DNA of 64,000 bases from Rhizobiales bacterium 64-17 (GTDB lineage Bacteria > Pseudomonadota > Alphaproteobacteria > Rhizobiales > Xanthobacteraceae), in contig MKWA01000009.1 of NCBI GenBank assembly GCA_001899285.1, forward strand, positions 26,379 through 90,378, written 5' to 3'. Below are positions 1-9,337 of this stretch, piece after piece. The notes below the pieces were generated by a model that was given only the letters and a program-made list of their open reading frames with translations, had not been told where the DNA came from and ran no database searches. Positions within the stretch are counted from its first letter, which is position 1. Each line of letters starts with the position of its first letter. The translations under genes were made by a program, and so were the position numbers.

Positions 1-38
1 ACAAGGTCGGCCGCCGCGTCATCCGGGAGACGCCATGA
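1..38 (+). CDS. C-terminal tail of the upstream gene, probably LivM-type permease (partial)
   Basis: The frame starting at base 3 reads KVGRRVIRETP and stops at TGA 36-38, overlapping the ATG of the next gene at 35-37. That tight overlap is typical of a livM-livG junction, so this is most likely the 3' end of an inner-membrane permease of a branched-chain amino acid-type ABC transporter. Only 11 codons are visible, so the identity rests on context alone. Confidence 0.45.
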   Translation, partial: KVGRRVIRETP

Positions 39-805
39 TGACGGCCGCGTCCCTTGCTCAATCCCCTGCCAGCAGTTCACTGCTCGAGGTCGAGGGCGTC
101 GGCAAGCGCTTCGGCGGCTTCATCGCGCTCGACGGCATCAACCTGTCGGTCGCTCCGGGCGAGCGCGTCGGCCTGATCGGGCCGAACGGCTCCGGCAAGT
201 CGACCCTCGTGAACTGCATCTGCGGCACGCTGCACAACGAGACCGGAACGGTACGGTTCGACGGCCACAGCCTGAACAAGCTGGAGTCGCACGAACGCAC
301 CTATCGCGGCATCGCCCGCTCGTTCCAGCTGCCGCGGCCGTTCGTGACCATGAGCGTCGCCGACAATCTGCGCGTGCCGCTGCTCTACGCGGTGCATACA
401 CGGCGCGGCCGTCATCTGACCATCGAGGAGGCCGATGCGCGCTGCATCGAGCTTGCGAACTCCGTCGGGCTCGGCGCCAAGATCAACAAGTCGCCGAAGG
501 ATCTGACCCAGATCGAGATGCGCAAGCTCGAACTGGCGCGCGCCATGGCGGCCGATCCGAAACTCTTGATCGCCGACGAGTCGATGGCGGGCCTGTCCGA
601 CAGCGAAGTCGGCGAGATCGTCGAGATGCTGATCAAGCTCAACGAGAGCGGCATCACCATCATCATGATCGAGCACATCATGCGCGCGGTGATGACCTTC
701 TCGCAGCGTCTGGTGGTGCTCGTCTCCGGCAAGAAGATCGCCGACGGCAAGCCGGACGACGTCATCCGCAACCCCGAGGTCGAGAGGGCTTACCTTGGGC
801 AATAG
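35..805 (+). CDS. livG: ABC transporter ATP-binding protein, LivG type
   Basis: Cytoplasmic ATPase subunit of a branched-chain-amino-acid-type (HAAT) importer; 256 aa, normal for LivG. The Walker A motif GPNGSGKST is near residues 49-57, and the Walker B region reads LLIADES. The usual LSGGQ-type signature is replaced by LTQIEMRKLELARAM, a divergent form that I believe occurs in a LivG subgroup, so the transporter is probably still functional. Two adjacent ATGs (35 and 38) could start it. It overlaps the upstream gene and, at its 3' end, livF. HAAT systems also move amides, urea and aromatic acids, so the substrate is not settled. Confidence 0.88.
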   Translation: MMTAASLAQSPASSSLLEVEGVGKRFGGFIALDGINLSVAPGERVGLIGPNGSGKSTLVNCICGTLHNETGTVRFDGHSLNKLESHERTYRGIARSFQLPRPFVTMSVADNLRVPLLYAVHTRRGRHLTIEEADARCIELANSVGLGAKINKSPKDLTQIEMRKLELARAMAADPKLLIADESMAGLSDSEVGEIVEMLIKLNESGITIIMIEHIMRAVMTFSQRLVVLVSGKKIADGKPDDVIRNPEVERAYLGQ

Positions 806-1526
806 TCTCACACTCTCCGGCGTCCATGCCGGCTACGGCGCGGTCCACGTCCTGCACGACGTGTCGATGACGGTGCCATCCGGCGAAACCGCCGTGCTGC
901 TCGGCACCAACGGCAACGGCAAGACCACGCTGATCCGCTGCATCCTCGGCATGATCCGGCCGACTGCGGGCACGCTGACCGCCGAGATCGACGGGCAGAC
1001 TCATAACCTGATCGGCATGACCACCGAGGAGATCGTCAATCTCGGCATCGGCATCGTGCCGGAAGGCCGCCGCCTGTTCCCGCGCCTGTCGGTCGAGGAG
1101 AACCTGCTGCTCGGCGCGTTCCGTCCCAAGGCGCGGCAGGAGCTCAAGCGCAATCTCGACTTCTGCTACGAGTGCTTCCCGCGGCTCGCCGAGCGCAAGT
1201 CGCAGCTCGCCGGGTCGATGTCGGGCGGCGAGCAGCAGATGGTGGCGCTCGGCCGCGCGCTGATGACCGCGCCGAAGATCCTGCTGGTGGATGAACCCTC
1301 GGTCGGCCTCGCGCCGATCCTGGTCAGCCGCACCATCGACAAGATCAAGGAACTGAAGGACAGCTATCAGCTCACCGTGCTGATGGCCGAGCAGAACTTC
1401 AATCAGGCGATCCGTATCGCCGACCGCGGCTATGTGATCGTGCACGGCAAGATCGCCTATTCCGGCGAAAGCGCCGCCGACCTCAACAACAACGACCTGA
1501 TCAAGAAGTTCTATCTGGGGCTGTGA
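795..1526 (+). CDS. livF: ABC transporter ATP-binding protein, LivF type
   Basis: Second ATPase of the same importer, 243 aa. It starts at TTG 795, 11 nt inside the end of livG, which suggests translational coupling. Walker A is GTNGNGKTT (about residues 37-45), the signature is MSGGEQQMVALGRALM, and Walker B is ILLVDEPS, all intact. LivF pairs with LivG on the cytoplasmic face of LivHM. The matching binding protein may be the LivK-like gene at 2344-3615, which faces it on the other strand. Confidence 0.88.
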   Translation: MGNSLTLSGVHAGYGAVHVLHDVSMTVPSGETAVLLGTNGNGKTTLIRCILGMIRPTAGTLTAEIDGQTHNLIGMTTEEIVNLGIGIVPEGRRLFPRLSVEENLLLGAFRPKARQELKRNLDFCYECFPRLAERKSQLAGSMSGGEQQMVALGRALMTAPKILLVDEPSVGLAPILVSRTIDKIKELKDSYQLTVLMAEQNFNQAIRIADRGYVIVHGKIAYSGESAADLNNNDLIKKFYLGL

Positions 1527-1530
1527 GCGA

Positions 1531-1770
1531 AAGCCTCATGGTGAAGAATGATCCCAACGGGTCCGCGCAAAGCGCGGCCCGATGGCAGGCTCCGGATCAC
1601 GTCTCGAATCGTGGGCGTGCGGACGGGCCACCTCGCCCTTCGAGACGCCTCGCCTCCGTGCTGCACGCGCGTCGGCGCAGCTCCTCAGGGTGAGGTGGGG
1701 AGAGATGGGTATCTCTCTCGAAGCCTCATGGTGAGGAGGCTCGCGCTTGCGAGCCGTCTCGAACCATGGA
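1531..1770. repeat. Cluster of palindromic intergenic repeats
   Basis: Two imperfect palindromes lie between convergent genes. The first pairs CCACCTCGCCCTTCGAGAC (1628-1646) with CTCCTCAGGGTGAGGTGG (1681-1698). The second has a perfect GGCTCGC-GCTT-GCGAGCC core at 1738-1755 flanked by CATGGT/ACCATG arms. The 14-mer AAGCCTCATGGTGA occurs at 1531 and again at 1721. Such CTCA/TGAGG repeats are common in Bradyrhizobiaceae-type genomes. They may also act as transcription stops for livF. Confidence 0.6.
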
Positions 1771-1791
1771 GTGGGCGCCGTGCCCTGCCGG

Positions 1792-2268
1792 TCAGGCCGG
1801 CTCTTTCTTCCGCAGGCCGTCGAACTGCTTGCCGGCCATATATTGCCGCTCCGGCGCGATGTCCGGGCGGGACCGGCCTTCCTGATCGCCGTCAAAGGTG
1901 AGTTCGAGCAACAGGCCGCTCGGATCGTTGACGAAGATCTGCCAGAGATTGGTGCCCGGCACGATCTGCTCACGCCACGGACGGCCTGTCTTCTCGATGC
2001 GGGCGCGGCAGTCGTCCCAGCCCTTCACCATCAAACTGAGATGGTCGACCGCGCCGGTGCCGTGCGGGAATTTGCCATCCACCATCGCCGGCGAACCGGC
2101 ATAGACGTGGATGATCGCCGGCCCGTCCTTGACCGCGAGCCAGGCACCGGGAAAGCCGAAGTCGGGGCGCGGCGCCAGCGTCAGGCCAAGCACCTGCGTA
2201 TAGAACGCGACGGTCGCGTCGAGATCGGCGGTCTTGATCGCCAGATGGAACAGACCCGTGACTTGCAT
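1792..2268 (-). CDS. VOC (glyoxalase/bleomycin-resistance/dioxygenase) family protein
   Basis: 158 aa. The start at 2268 is set by a clear AGGAGG 6 nt upstream. The N-terminal motif GLFHLAIKTADLDATVAFY and the downstream VDHLSLMVKGWDD segment mark the paired beta-alpha-beta-beta-beta units of the vicinal oxygen chelate fold. The His residues and a late Glu (LLLELTF) could ligate a metal. The family covers extradiol dioxygenases, lyases and isomerases, so the reaction is not known. It lies 75 nt downstream of the LivK-like gene with a strong hairpin between them, so it may be co-transcribed and act on the imported compound. Confidence 0.8.
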   Translation of the reverse strand: MQVTGLFHLAIKTADLDATVAFYTQVLGLTLAPRPDFGFPGAWLAVKDGPAIIHVYAGSPAMVDGKFPHGTGAVDHLSLMVKGWDDCRARIEKTGRPWREQIVPGTNLWQIFVNDPSGLLLELTFDGDQEGRSRPDIAPERQYMAGKQFDGLRKKEPA

Positions 2269-2292
2269 GGGGCACCTCCTCCGCTTGGAAAG

Positions 2293-2320
2293 CACCGTGC
2301 GGGAAACGCCCCGCACGGTG
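2293..2320 (-). terminator. Strong intercistronic stem-loop after the LivK-like gene
   Basis: CACCGTGCGGG (2293-2303) pairs perfectly with CCCGCACGGTG (2310-2320) around a 6-nt loop. It sits 24 nt past the binding-protein stop and ahead of the VOC gene, both on the minus strand. Only CTTTCC follows, not a full T run. It may be a partial terminator or a 3' stabiliser that leaves the binding-protein message more abundant than the VOC message. Confidence 0.6.
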
Positions 2321-2343
2321 TCGCTGTCGTCAGCAGGATCGCG

Positions 2344-3615
2344 TCACTTCGCCTTCTCGTAGGGATAGACGAGATTGCCGGAGGCGAATTCGGACGGCGT
2401 GATCACCACCTGCGTGTCAGTGGTCTTGAATTGATCGACCGAGTTGCCCTTGATGCCGTGGAACTGGACCTGCAGCACGCGCGAGGTGGCCCACTCGCCG
2501 GTCTTGTCGAACTTCACGTCGCCCATCACGGTCTTGAACGTGGAGGCGTGGATGTTCTCCGCGAGCTTCTTGTCGTCGACGCTCTTGGTGTTCTCGATCG
2601 CCTGACCGAGCACCTGAAGCTGCGCATAGGCGAGCGTGCCCATGTAATAGCCGAACGGATCGACGCCCTCCGCCTTGGCACGGTCCTGATACTTCTTCAG
2701 CATGTCGGCGACGCCGGGGAAATTCAGCTTCGGTGCCGGCAGATAGGTGTCGTAGTTGACGAAGCCGTTGAGCAGCGGCCCAAGTTGCGCCTTCATCGAC
2801 GTGTTCTGCGGACCGACCATGGCGCCGCCGATCATCTTCGGCTTGAAGCCGATCTCGTTCACCGCGCGCACGATGCCCACCGAATCCGGCGGATACGAAC
2901 AGACGATGACCAGATCGGGATTGGTCGCGGCGATTGCTCGCACGATCGGCGAGAAATCGGTGGTCGAGGGCGGATAACTCTTGTCGTAGACGATCTTGAG
3001 ACCGGCCTTCTTCACGTTCTCACGCGCGCCGTCCGAGGCGTTGCGCGAGAACTCCTGGTCGGCGGCGACGATCGCCACCGTGGTCGGCTTCGGATTCTGC
3101 TTCATCGCCGCTTCGACGAAGCCCTCGGTGAACGCCGGCTTCGGGTTCGGGCCGGACGGGATCATCGCGAAATATTTGTCGTATTTGAACTCGGTGTTGA
3201 CGCCGAGGCCGAGCAGACCGATGAACAGCTTGTTCCGCTGCATGATGATCGGCATCGCCGGCGCCAGCATCGCCGTCGCATAACCGCCGATCACCAGATC
3301 GACTTTGTCGATGTCCAGCAGCTTGGTGTAGATGCCTGGCACCGTCGACGGATTGCTCTGGTCGTCGTAATAGATCAGCTTCACCGGCCGGCCGAGCAGA
3401 CCACCCTTGGCGTTGGTGTCTTCTTCCCAGATCTTGTGCGCGAGCAGCGCCGACTTGCCGTTCGGTCCGAGACCGCCGGTCATCGCCATGCTGTAGCCGA
3501 TCTTGATCGGCTCCTTGCTCTGCGCCGCCGCGGGATCAGCGGACAAAGAAAAAGCCGCGACAGCAGATGCCGCCACGGCCGCGCTCAACAGAAAACTCCG
3601 CTTGGTCTTCACCAT
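2344..3615 (-). CDS. LivK-like periplasmic substrate-binding protein (type 1 fold)
   Basis: 423 aa from the ATG at 3615, which follows a GGGAGGAC Shine-Dalgarno sequence. The N-terminus MVKTKRSFLLSAAVAAS followed by DPAAAQ is a Sec signal peptide. The mature start KEPIKIGYSMAMTGGLGPNG is the classic first strand of the Peripla_BP_6/LivK fold. It should capture a small solute for an HAAT ABC importer. The closest transporter genes are livGF at 35-1526, on the opposite strand. Family members bind leucine, amides, urea or aromatic acids; the neighbouring VOC, DUF1330 and cyclase-like genes hint at a catabolic substrate, but this is inference. Confidence 0.88.
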   Translation of the reverse strand: MVKTKRSFLLSAAVAASAVAAFSLSADPAAAQSKEPIKIGYSMAMTGGLGPNGKSALLAHKIWEEDTNAKGGLLGRPVKLIYYDDQSNPSTVPGIYTKLLDIDKVDLVIGGYATAMLAPAMPIIMQRNKLFIGLLGLGVNTEFKYDKYFAMIPSGPNPKPAFTEGFVEAAMKQNPKPTTVAIVAADQEFSRNASDGARENVKKAGLKIVYDKSYPPSTTDFSPIVRAIAATNPDLVIVCSYPPDSVGIVRAVNEIGFKPKMIGGAMVGPQNTSMKAQLGPLLNGFVNYDTYLPAPKLNFPGVADMLKKYQDRAKAEGVDPFGYYMGTLAYAQLQVLGQAIENTKSVDDKKLAENIHASTFKTVMGDVKFDKTGEWATSRVLQVQFHGIKGNSVDQFKTTDTQVVITPSEFASGNLVYPYEKAK

Positions 3616-3730
3616 TCGACGTCCTCCCATATGTGATTTGTTTTTTGGTTATCCTAGGCGAGTTTTGCGGCCGCTTGCCAGAGCGTTTTGCGATGCGTGC
3701 GCTGCACACAAAGCGGATATTGGACACGCT

Positions 3731-4033
3731 CTATTTGGTGAACTCGCCCGCCTCCAGCATCACCGTCTCCACCTCGCCCGCCCCGCCGCGCCGGTGGGCA
3801 GCCGCCGCAACGTATTCGGGCGAACGAAAGCAGGCGACGCCCTGCTCGAAGGTGGGAAATTCGATGATGACGAAGCGCTGGAATGTCTCCGGTCCTTCCA
3901 TGATCTCGTAGCGGCCGCCGCGCGCCAGCACCTGGCCGCCAAATTTGGCGATGATGCCCGGCACCTGATCGGTGTAGCGCTTGTAGGCGACAGGCTCGTT
4001 GATCCGGGAACGGGCAATCCAGTAGGCCGGCAT
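3731..4033 (-). CDS. DUF1330 family protein
   Basis: 100 aa, starting at ATG 4033 with GGAG 8 nt upstream. The start MPAYWIARSRI, then YKRYTDQVPGIIAKFGGQVLARGG and the F-x-I-I-E-F-P strand, matches DUF1330, a small dimeric ferredoxin-like alpha/beta-barrel family. No enzymatic role is established for most members. It is divergent from the cyclase-family gene, with a 148-nt shared upstream region. The location beside a solute-import and hydrolase cluster suggests a role in the same pathway, but nothing in the protein proves it. Confidence 0.8.
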   Translation of the reverse strand: MPAYWIARSRINEPVAYKRYTDQVPGIIAKFGGQVLARGGRYEIMEGPETFQRFVIIEFPTFEQGVACFRSPEYVAAAAHRRGGAGEVETVMLEAGEFTK

Positions 4034-4181
4034 GCGGGACACTCCAAAGATGAGGCCGCCCCGGCTTGCTCCGGCACGCGGCCGCTTTAACCTGCCCCGA
4101 TCATGCGGGCCTCGCGGCCCGGTGCAAGAGCGCCGTCGCGACCATGGGCTGCGTCGCGCTCATGACAGAGGACCAAAGGCC

Positions 4182-4958
4182 ATGCCGCGCCGGATCGTCG
4201 ATATCTCCGTTCCGCTGGAAAACACCGTGCACGCCGATCCGCCGGGCTATGGGCCGCAGATCGAGTATCGCGACCACCAGCAGACCGCATCGGAGGTCAC
4301 GTCGTTCTTCCCCGGTCTCAGCGTCGACGATCTGCCCGACCGCGAGGGGTGGGCGATCGAATGGATCAAGCTCTCGACCCATTGCACCACGCATCTCGAT
4401 GCGCCGTATCACTTCGCTTCGACCATGGACGGCGGCAAGCGCGCCATCACCATCGACGAGGTGCCGCTCGACTGGTGCTTCCAGCCCGGCGTGAAGCTCG
4501 ACTTCCGGCATTTCGCCGATGGCTATGTGGCGACAGCGAAGGATGTCGAGGCGGAATTGAAGCGGATCGGCCACACGCTGTCACCGCTGGAGATCGTGCT
4601 GGTGAACACCCGCGCCGGCGCGCGCTATGGTCAGCCGGACTATGTGGCAAGCGGCTGCGGCATGGGCCGCGAGGCGACGCTTTATCTGCTGGAGCGCGGC
4701 GTGCGCGTCACCGGCACCGACGGCTGGAGCTGGGACGCGCCGTTCGTGCACACCAAAGCGCGATATGCGCAGACGCACGACGCGAAACTGATCTGGGAAG
4801 GTCACCGCGCCGGCCGCGAGATCGGCTATTGCCACATCGAGAAGCTTAACAATCTCGAAGCGCTGCCGGCGGCCGGCTTTCAGGTGAGCTGTTTTCCGGT
4901 GAAGGTGAAAGCCGGCTCGGCCGGCTGGACCCGCGCGGTGGCGATCATTGACGCGTGA
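4182..4958 (+). CDS. Cyclase family protein (kynurenine formamidase-like metal hydrolase)
   Basis: 258 aa. The start at ATG 4182 was chosen because the family begins at the first beta strand (RIVDISVPLENT). The hallmark HxTHxDxPxH signature is present as STHCTTHLDAPYHF. In this fold the His and Asp residues bind divalent metal for amide or lactone hydrolysis. Members include arylformamidase (KynB) and isatin hydrolase. The later segment VTGTDGWSWDAPF is typical of the longer isatin-hydrolase-like branch. It ends exactly one base before the convergent creA gene. Confidence 0.82.
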   Translation: MPRRIVDISVPLENTVHADPPGYGPQIEYRDHQQTASEVTSFFPGLSVDDLPDREGWAIEWIKLSTHCTTHLDAPYHFASTMDGGKRAITIDEVPLDWCFQPGVKLDFRHFADGYVATAKDVEAELKRIGHTLSPLEIVLVNTRAGARYGQPDYVASGCGMGREATLYLLERGVRVTGTDGWSWDAPFVHTKARYAQTHDAKLIWEGHRAGREIGYCHIEKLNNLEALPAAGFQVSCFPVKVKAGSAGWTRAVAIIDA

Positions 4959-5474
4959 TCATTTCTCAACGAAGTCCGCGCATTTCTGCACATTGATATC
5001 CGCGCCCCACGGCATGATCGGCACGCTCGACGTCGAGTTCTTCGGCGAGCCTTCGATGATACGGTCGGAATAGACCATGTAGACAAGCACGTTGCGCTTC
5101 GCGTCGCAGCCGCGCACGATCTGCATCTTCTTGAAGAACAGCGAGCGGCGCTGACGGAACACGTCCTCGCCCTGCTCGAACTTCTGCTTGATCTTGATCG
5201 GTCCGATTTGTCTGCATGACAGTGAAATGTCGGAGACTTCCTCGGCGACGCCGATCCAGCCCTTGAAGCCGCCCTTTTCCGGCACGGTGAAATGGCAGGC
5301 GACACCCTCGACGTTCGGATCGTCGAGACCGTAAGTGGCGAGCTTGTCGTTCGGCGACAGCCACTTGAACACCGTCGAACGCTTGAAGATGAGGTCGGGC
5401 TCATCGGCCGCATGCGCGGGCGCGACGTTGATGGCGAACAGCATCAAAGCGAGCAGCAAGGCGAAACGGCGCAC
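4959..5474 (-). CDS. creA: CreA family periplasmic protein
   Basis: 171 aa with a Sec signal peptide (MRRFALLLALMLFAINVAPAHA). The mature part carries the CreA signatures: VFKWLSPNDKL, DDPNVEGVACH, a CDAKRNVLVYMVYSD strand and the highly conserved SPKNSTSSVPIMPWG near the C-terminus. CreA is widespread in proteobacteria; its biochemical role is unknown. The stop codon abuts that of the cyclase-family gene with no gap, so read-through from either side would give antisense RNA. Confidence 0.88.
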   Translation of the reverse strand: MRRFALLLALMLFAINVAPAHAADEPDLIFKRSTVFKWLSPNDKLATYGLDDPNVEGVACHFTVPEKGGFKGWIGVAEEVSDISLSCRQIGPIKIKQKFEQGEDVFRQRRSLFFKKMQIVRGCDAKRNVLVYMVYSDRIIEGSPKNSTSSVPIMPWGADINVQKCADFVEK

Positions 5475-5544
5475 GGCGGGAGCCTCCCAAAGAACCGTCG
5501 AGAGCGGGAGACTGACATAGGGAGGGAGACGCGGAATGGAAGGG

Positions 5545-5643
5545 CTCTCTCCCGTTCGTCCCCGCGAAAGCGGGGACCCACGCTTGGCCGTTCAGGAAGC
5601 CGAAAGAGTGGACCCCCGCTTTCGCGGGGGTGAACGGAGAGAG
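5545..5643. repeat. REP-like palindromic pair, family A (copy 1)
   Basis: Two oppositely oriented units: GTCCCCGCGAAAGCGGGGAC on the left and CCCCCGCTTTCGCGGGGG on the right, framed by CTCTCTCCCGTTC and GAACGGAGAGAG. The whole block can fold on itself. About 34 nt of the left unit recur unchanged at 34410-34498. It lies between the creA promoter side and the stop of the EF-G-like gene. Confidence 0.75.
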
Positions 5644-5649
5644 GAAATC

Positions 5650-7755
5650 CTACGCCGCCGCCTTCCGCGCCGAGACGATCTGATCGGCGGGCCGGCCGCT
5701 CAACTCCGCCATGTGCTCGAACCGGGAGTTGAAACTGCCGACACCGGCGGTGGCCGAACGGATCTCGACGATCAAATCGCCGATCTCCGCTTCCGGCATC
5801 ATCGCCCGCACCACGTCCCAGCCATCCCAGCCCTCGCGCGTGTCGAAGCCGAGGATCTGCGCACGCCGCCCAGACAGGATCGCGTTCATCCGCGCCGCGG
5901 CATCGGACGGGCACGCAATCTCGATCAGATGGATCGGTTCGAGCAGCACCGGCTGGCACTGCGGCAGCGCCTCGTTCATTGCCAGACGCCCGGCCATGCG
6001 GAACGCCTGATCGGATGAATCGACGCTGTGATAGGAGCCATCGATCAGCGCGATGCTGACATCGACCACCGGGAAACCGAGCGGGCCTTTGGTCAGGCCG
6101 TCCTTCACGCCCTCCTCCACCGAGGGGATATAGTTGCGTGGCACCACGCCGCCGGTGATCTTGTCCTCGAACGCGAAACCGGTTCCGCGCGGCATCGGCT
6201 TGATCTCGACGACAACATCGCCGTATTGCCCGTGGCCGCCGGACTGCTTCTTGTGCCGGGCGCGCACCGAGGTCGGTTTGCGGATCGTCTCGCGATAGCC
6301 GACGCTGGGCCGGCTGCTGTTGACGGCAACCCCAAAACGTCCGGTGAGCCGTTCGGTCGCGACGCGCAACTGCATCTCGCCCTGTCCGCGCAGGATCACC
6401 TCGTGCGTTTCGGGATTCTGCACCAGCGTCAGCGACGGGTCTTCCTCAACGAGCTTGTTGAGCGCCTGGCCAAGCTTGACGTCGTCCTTGCGGTCCGCCG
6501 CTGCCAGAACGAGGCCAAGCACCGGCAGACACGGCTCGGCGTCAATGAGCGCCTGTGGCGCGACTTTACCGCTCGAGAGCGTATCGCCAGTCTGCGCCGG
6601 ATCGAGCTTGCCGAATGCCACCGTCTCGCCGGCCTGCGCCGCGCCGCGCTTCTCGGTCTGCTGGCCGAACAGCTTGAACACACCGGAGACGCGGCCGGTG
6701 TCGCCCTTCTGGTTGATGAAGGTGGTGCCGTCCCCCGCCTCGCCGGCGAGCACGCGGGCGATCGACATCTTGCCGCCGTGCTGGGTGTGCAGCGTCTTCA
6801 CCACCACCGCGACGGTGTCGCCGCCGCTGGCGCCAGATTTGACACCAAGACGCTGTGCGGTCTGGGCGACGCCGTTCACCTCGTGGCGGATTGCCTTCAT
6901 CAGCCGCAGCACGCCATTGGTGCGGCTCGCGGCGCCGATCAGCACCGGGCACACCAGGCCCTCGCGCAACTCCTTCGACAGATCGTCGAACACCTTGTCG
7001 CGCGGCGGCTGGATATCTTCCAGCAACTGCTCCATCAGCTCGTCGTCGTGATCGGCGAGCGTTTCCAGCATGGAGAAGCGCGCGGTCTTTTCCGTATCGA
7101 GCGCCGCACCTTCGAGCGGCACCACTTCGGACGGCGCAGACTCTTTGTAGACAAAAGCGCGCTCCAGCGCGAGATCGACGAAACCGGTGATGATGTCGCC
7201 GTCGAAGGTCGGCAACTGCCGCATCACCAGTTTGACACGCGACGCGGGCTGCAGCGCCGCCAGCGCATCGGCGACGCCGGTGCTCGCCTTGTCGATCTTG
7301 TTGAGAAACAGGATGCGCGGAATCTTCTGTTCTTCCAGTTCGCGCAAAATCAGTTGCAGTTGCGGCAGCTTCTTGTCGTCGAGTTCGCAGACGACGACGG
7401 CCGCGTCGACCACCGGCAGCACCGCGCGCATGTCCTGCGCGAATTCGATCGAGCCGGGGCAATCGATGAAGGTGTACTGGTCGCCCATGAAATTCGTGGT
7501 GGCGACTGACAGCTCCACGCTCATCTTGTGCTGACGCGCTTCCTTGCTGGCGTCGCCGACGGTGGAGCCGGCCTCGACCGTACCCTGGCGCGCAATCGCG
7601 CCGGTCCGGGCGAGGATCGCTTCAAGCAGTGTGGTCTTGCCGCTCTGGAACGGGCCCACCAGTGCGATGCACCGTGGACCCCTGCTACCCGTGCCGTTTG
7701 CGTCGGGTGTCTGTGCGCCCGGACGAGTTGCCGGACTTGCGCCGTTCGTGGTCAT
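5650..7755 (-). CDS. Elongation factor G-like translational GTPase (EF-G2 type)
   Basis: 701 aa, the length of EF-G, with a GTPase domain, domain II and the C-terminal EF-G IV/V domains (GGHGQYGDVVVEIKP and the VPRNYIPSVEEG strand). The P-loop is GPFQSGKTT (34-42) and G4 is NKID (152-155). The canonical G3 DTPGH is DCPGS (98-102), so the catalytic His is Ser. The switch I RGIT motif is absent, replaced by KMSVELS. These changes fit the FusA2-like group, whose members show weak or no translocation-dependent GTPase activity. It stands alone, away from the str operon, so it is unlikely to be the main EF-G. Confidence 0.82.
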   Translation of the reverse strand: MTTNGASPATRPGAQTPDANGTGSRGPRCIALVGPFQSGKTTLLEAILARTGAIARQGTVEAGSTVGDASKEARQHKMSVELSVATTNFMGDQYTFIDCPGSIEFAQDMRAVLPVVDAAVVVCELDDKKLPQLQLILRELEEQKIPRILFLNKIDKASTGVADALAALQPASRVKLVMRQLPTFDGDIITGFVDLALERAFVYKESAPSEVVPLEGAALDTEKTARFSMLETLADHDDELMEQLLEDIQPPRDKVFDDLSKELREGLVCPVLIGAASRTNGVLRLMKAIRHEVNGVAQTAQRLGVKSGASGGDTVAVVVKTLHTQHGGKMSIARVLAGEAGDGTTFINQKGDTGRVSGVFKLFGQQTEKRGAAQAGETVAFGKLDPAQTGDTLSSGKVAPQALIDAEPCLPVLGLVLAAADRKDDVKLGQALNKLVEEDPSLTLVQNPETHEVILRGQGEMQLRVATERLTGRFGVAVNSSRPSVGYRETIRKPTSVRARHKKQSGGHGQYGDVVVEIKPMPRGTGFAFEDKITGGVVPRNYIPSVEEGVKDGLTKGPLGFPVVDVSIALIDGSYHSVDSSDQAFRMAGRLAMNEALPQCQPVLLEPIHLIEIACPSDAAARMNAILSGRRAQILGFDTREGWDGWDVVRAMMPEAEIGDLIVEIRSATAGVGSFNSRFEHMAELSGRPADQIVSARKAAA

Positions 7756-7868
7756 GCGCGCCTCCCTGCGGCGGGCGGCGCATCAGGCCGTGATTGGACC
7801 GTTGCCGGCCCGTCGCGCACATCGTCTCAGGAGTTTGGCGCGGTGGTCAAGAGCATCAATGATGGTCA

Positions 7869-7899
7869 TTCCGGGGCGCGCAAAACCGCGGCCCCGGAA
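7869..7899 (-). terminator. Hairpin downstream of the aspartate aminotransferase gene
   Basis: TTCCGGGGC (7869-7877) and GCCCCGGAA (7891-7899) form a perfect 9-bp stem, extended by a bulged GCG/CGC. It begins 11 nt past the aminotransferase stop. No T run follows on the minus strand, so termination efficiency is uncertain. Confidence 0.5.
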
Positions 7900-7909
7900 T
7901 AAGCGGGCG

Positions 7910-9193
<1,284 letters not shown>

Positions 9194-9240
9194 TCATCAA
9201 GACTGTTGATGTGAGGATTTTGCCATCTGGCACGGTACGC

Positions 9241-9266
9241 CCCTCTCCCCGTAAACGGGGCAAGGG
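9241..9266. repeat. Short CCCTCTCCCCGT-type inverted repeat
   Basis: CCCTCTCCCCGT is followed by AA and ACGGGGCAAGGG, an imperfect 12-bp palindrome with one two-base mismatch. It lies in the 222-nt gap between the divergent aminotransferase and GT87 genes. It resembles the short CTCCCC-type palindromes scattered in related genomes. Confidence 0.4.
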
Positions 9267-9337
9267 AAAGAAAATGCGCAACTCTTCAGGCGAGGTCAGG
9301 CAACCCTCCCTTAAGTCCGCTTTGCTAGACCCGCCTG

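Noticed and set aside
1747..3636. 629-aa open frame antisense to the VOC and LivK-like genes
   Set aside because: It crosses two genes with clear family motifs and signal peptide on the other strand; its composition is that of an antisense artefact.
3665..3690. Sigma-54-like sequence TGGCA...GC ahead of the LivK-like gene (minus strand)
   Set aside because: The GG and GC elements are 9 nt apart, not 10, and the -12 TTGC core is missing.
3679..3731. AGAGCG...CGCTCT inverted arms upstream of the DUF1330 stop, as a member of the family B repeat
   Set aside because: Arms are only 6 bp and the interior does not match the other copies.
6028..7509. 493-aa open frame antisense to the EF-G-like gene
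   Set aside because: Antisense artefact of high GC; no recognisable motif.
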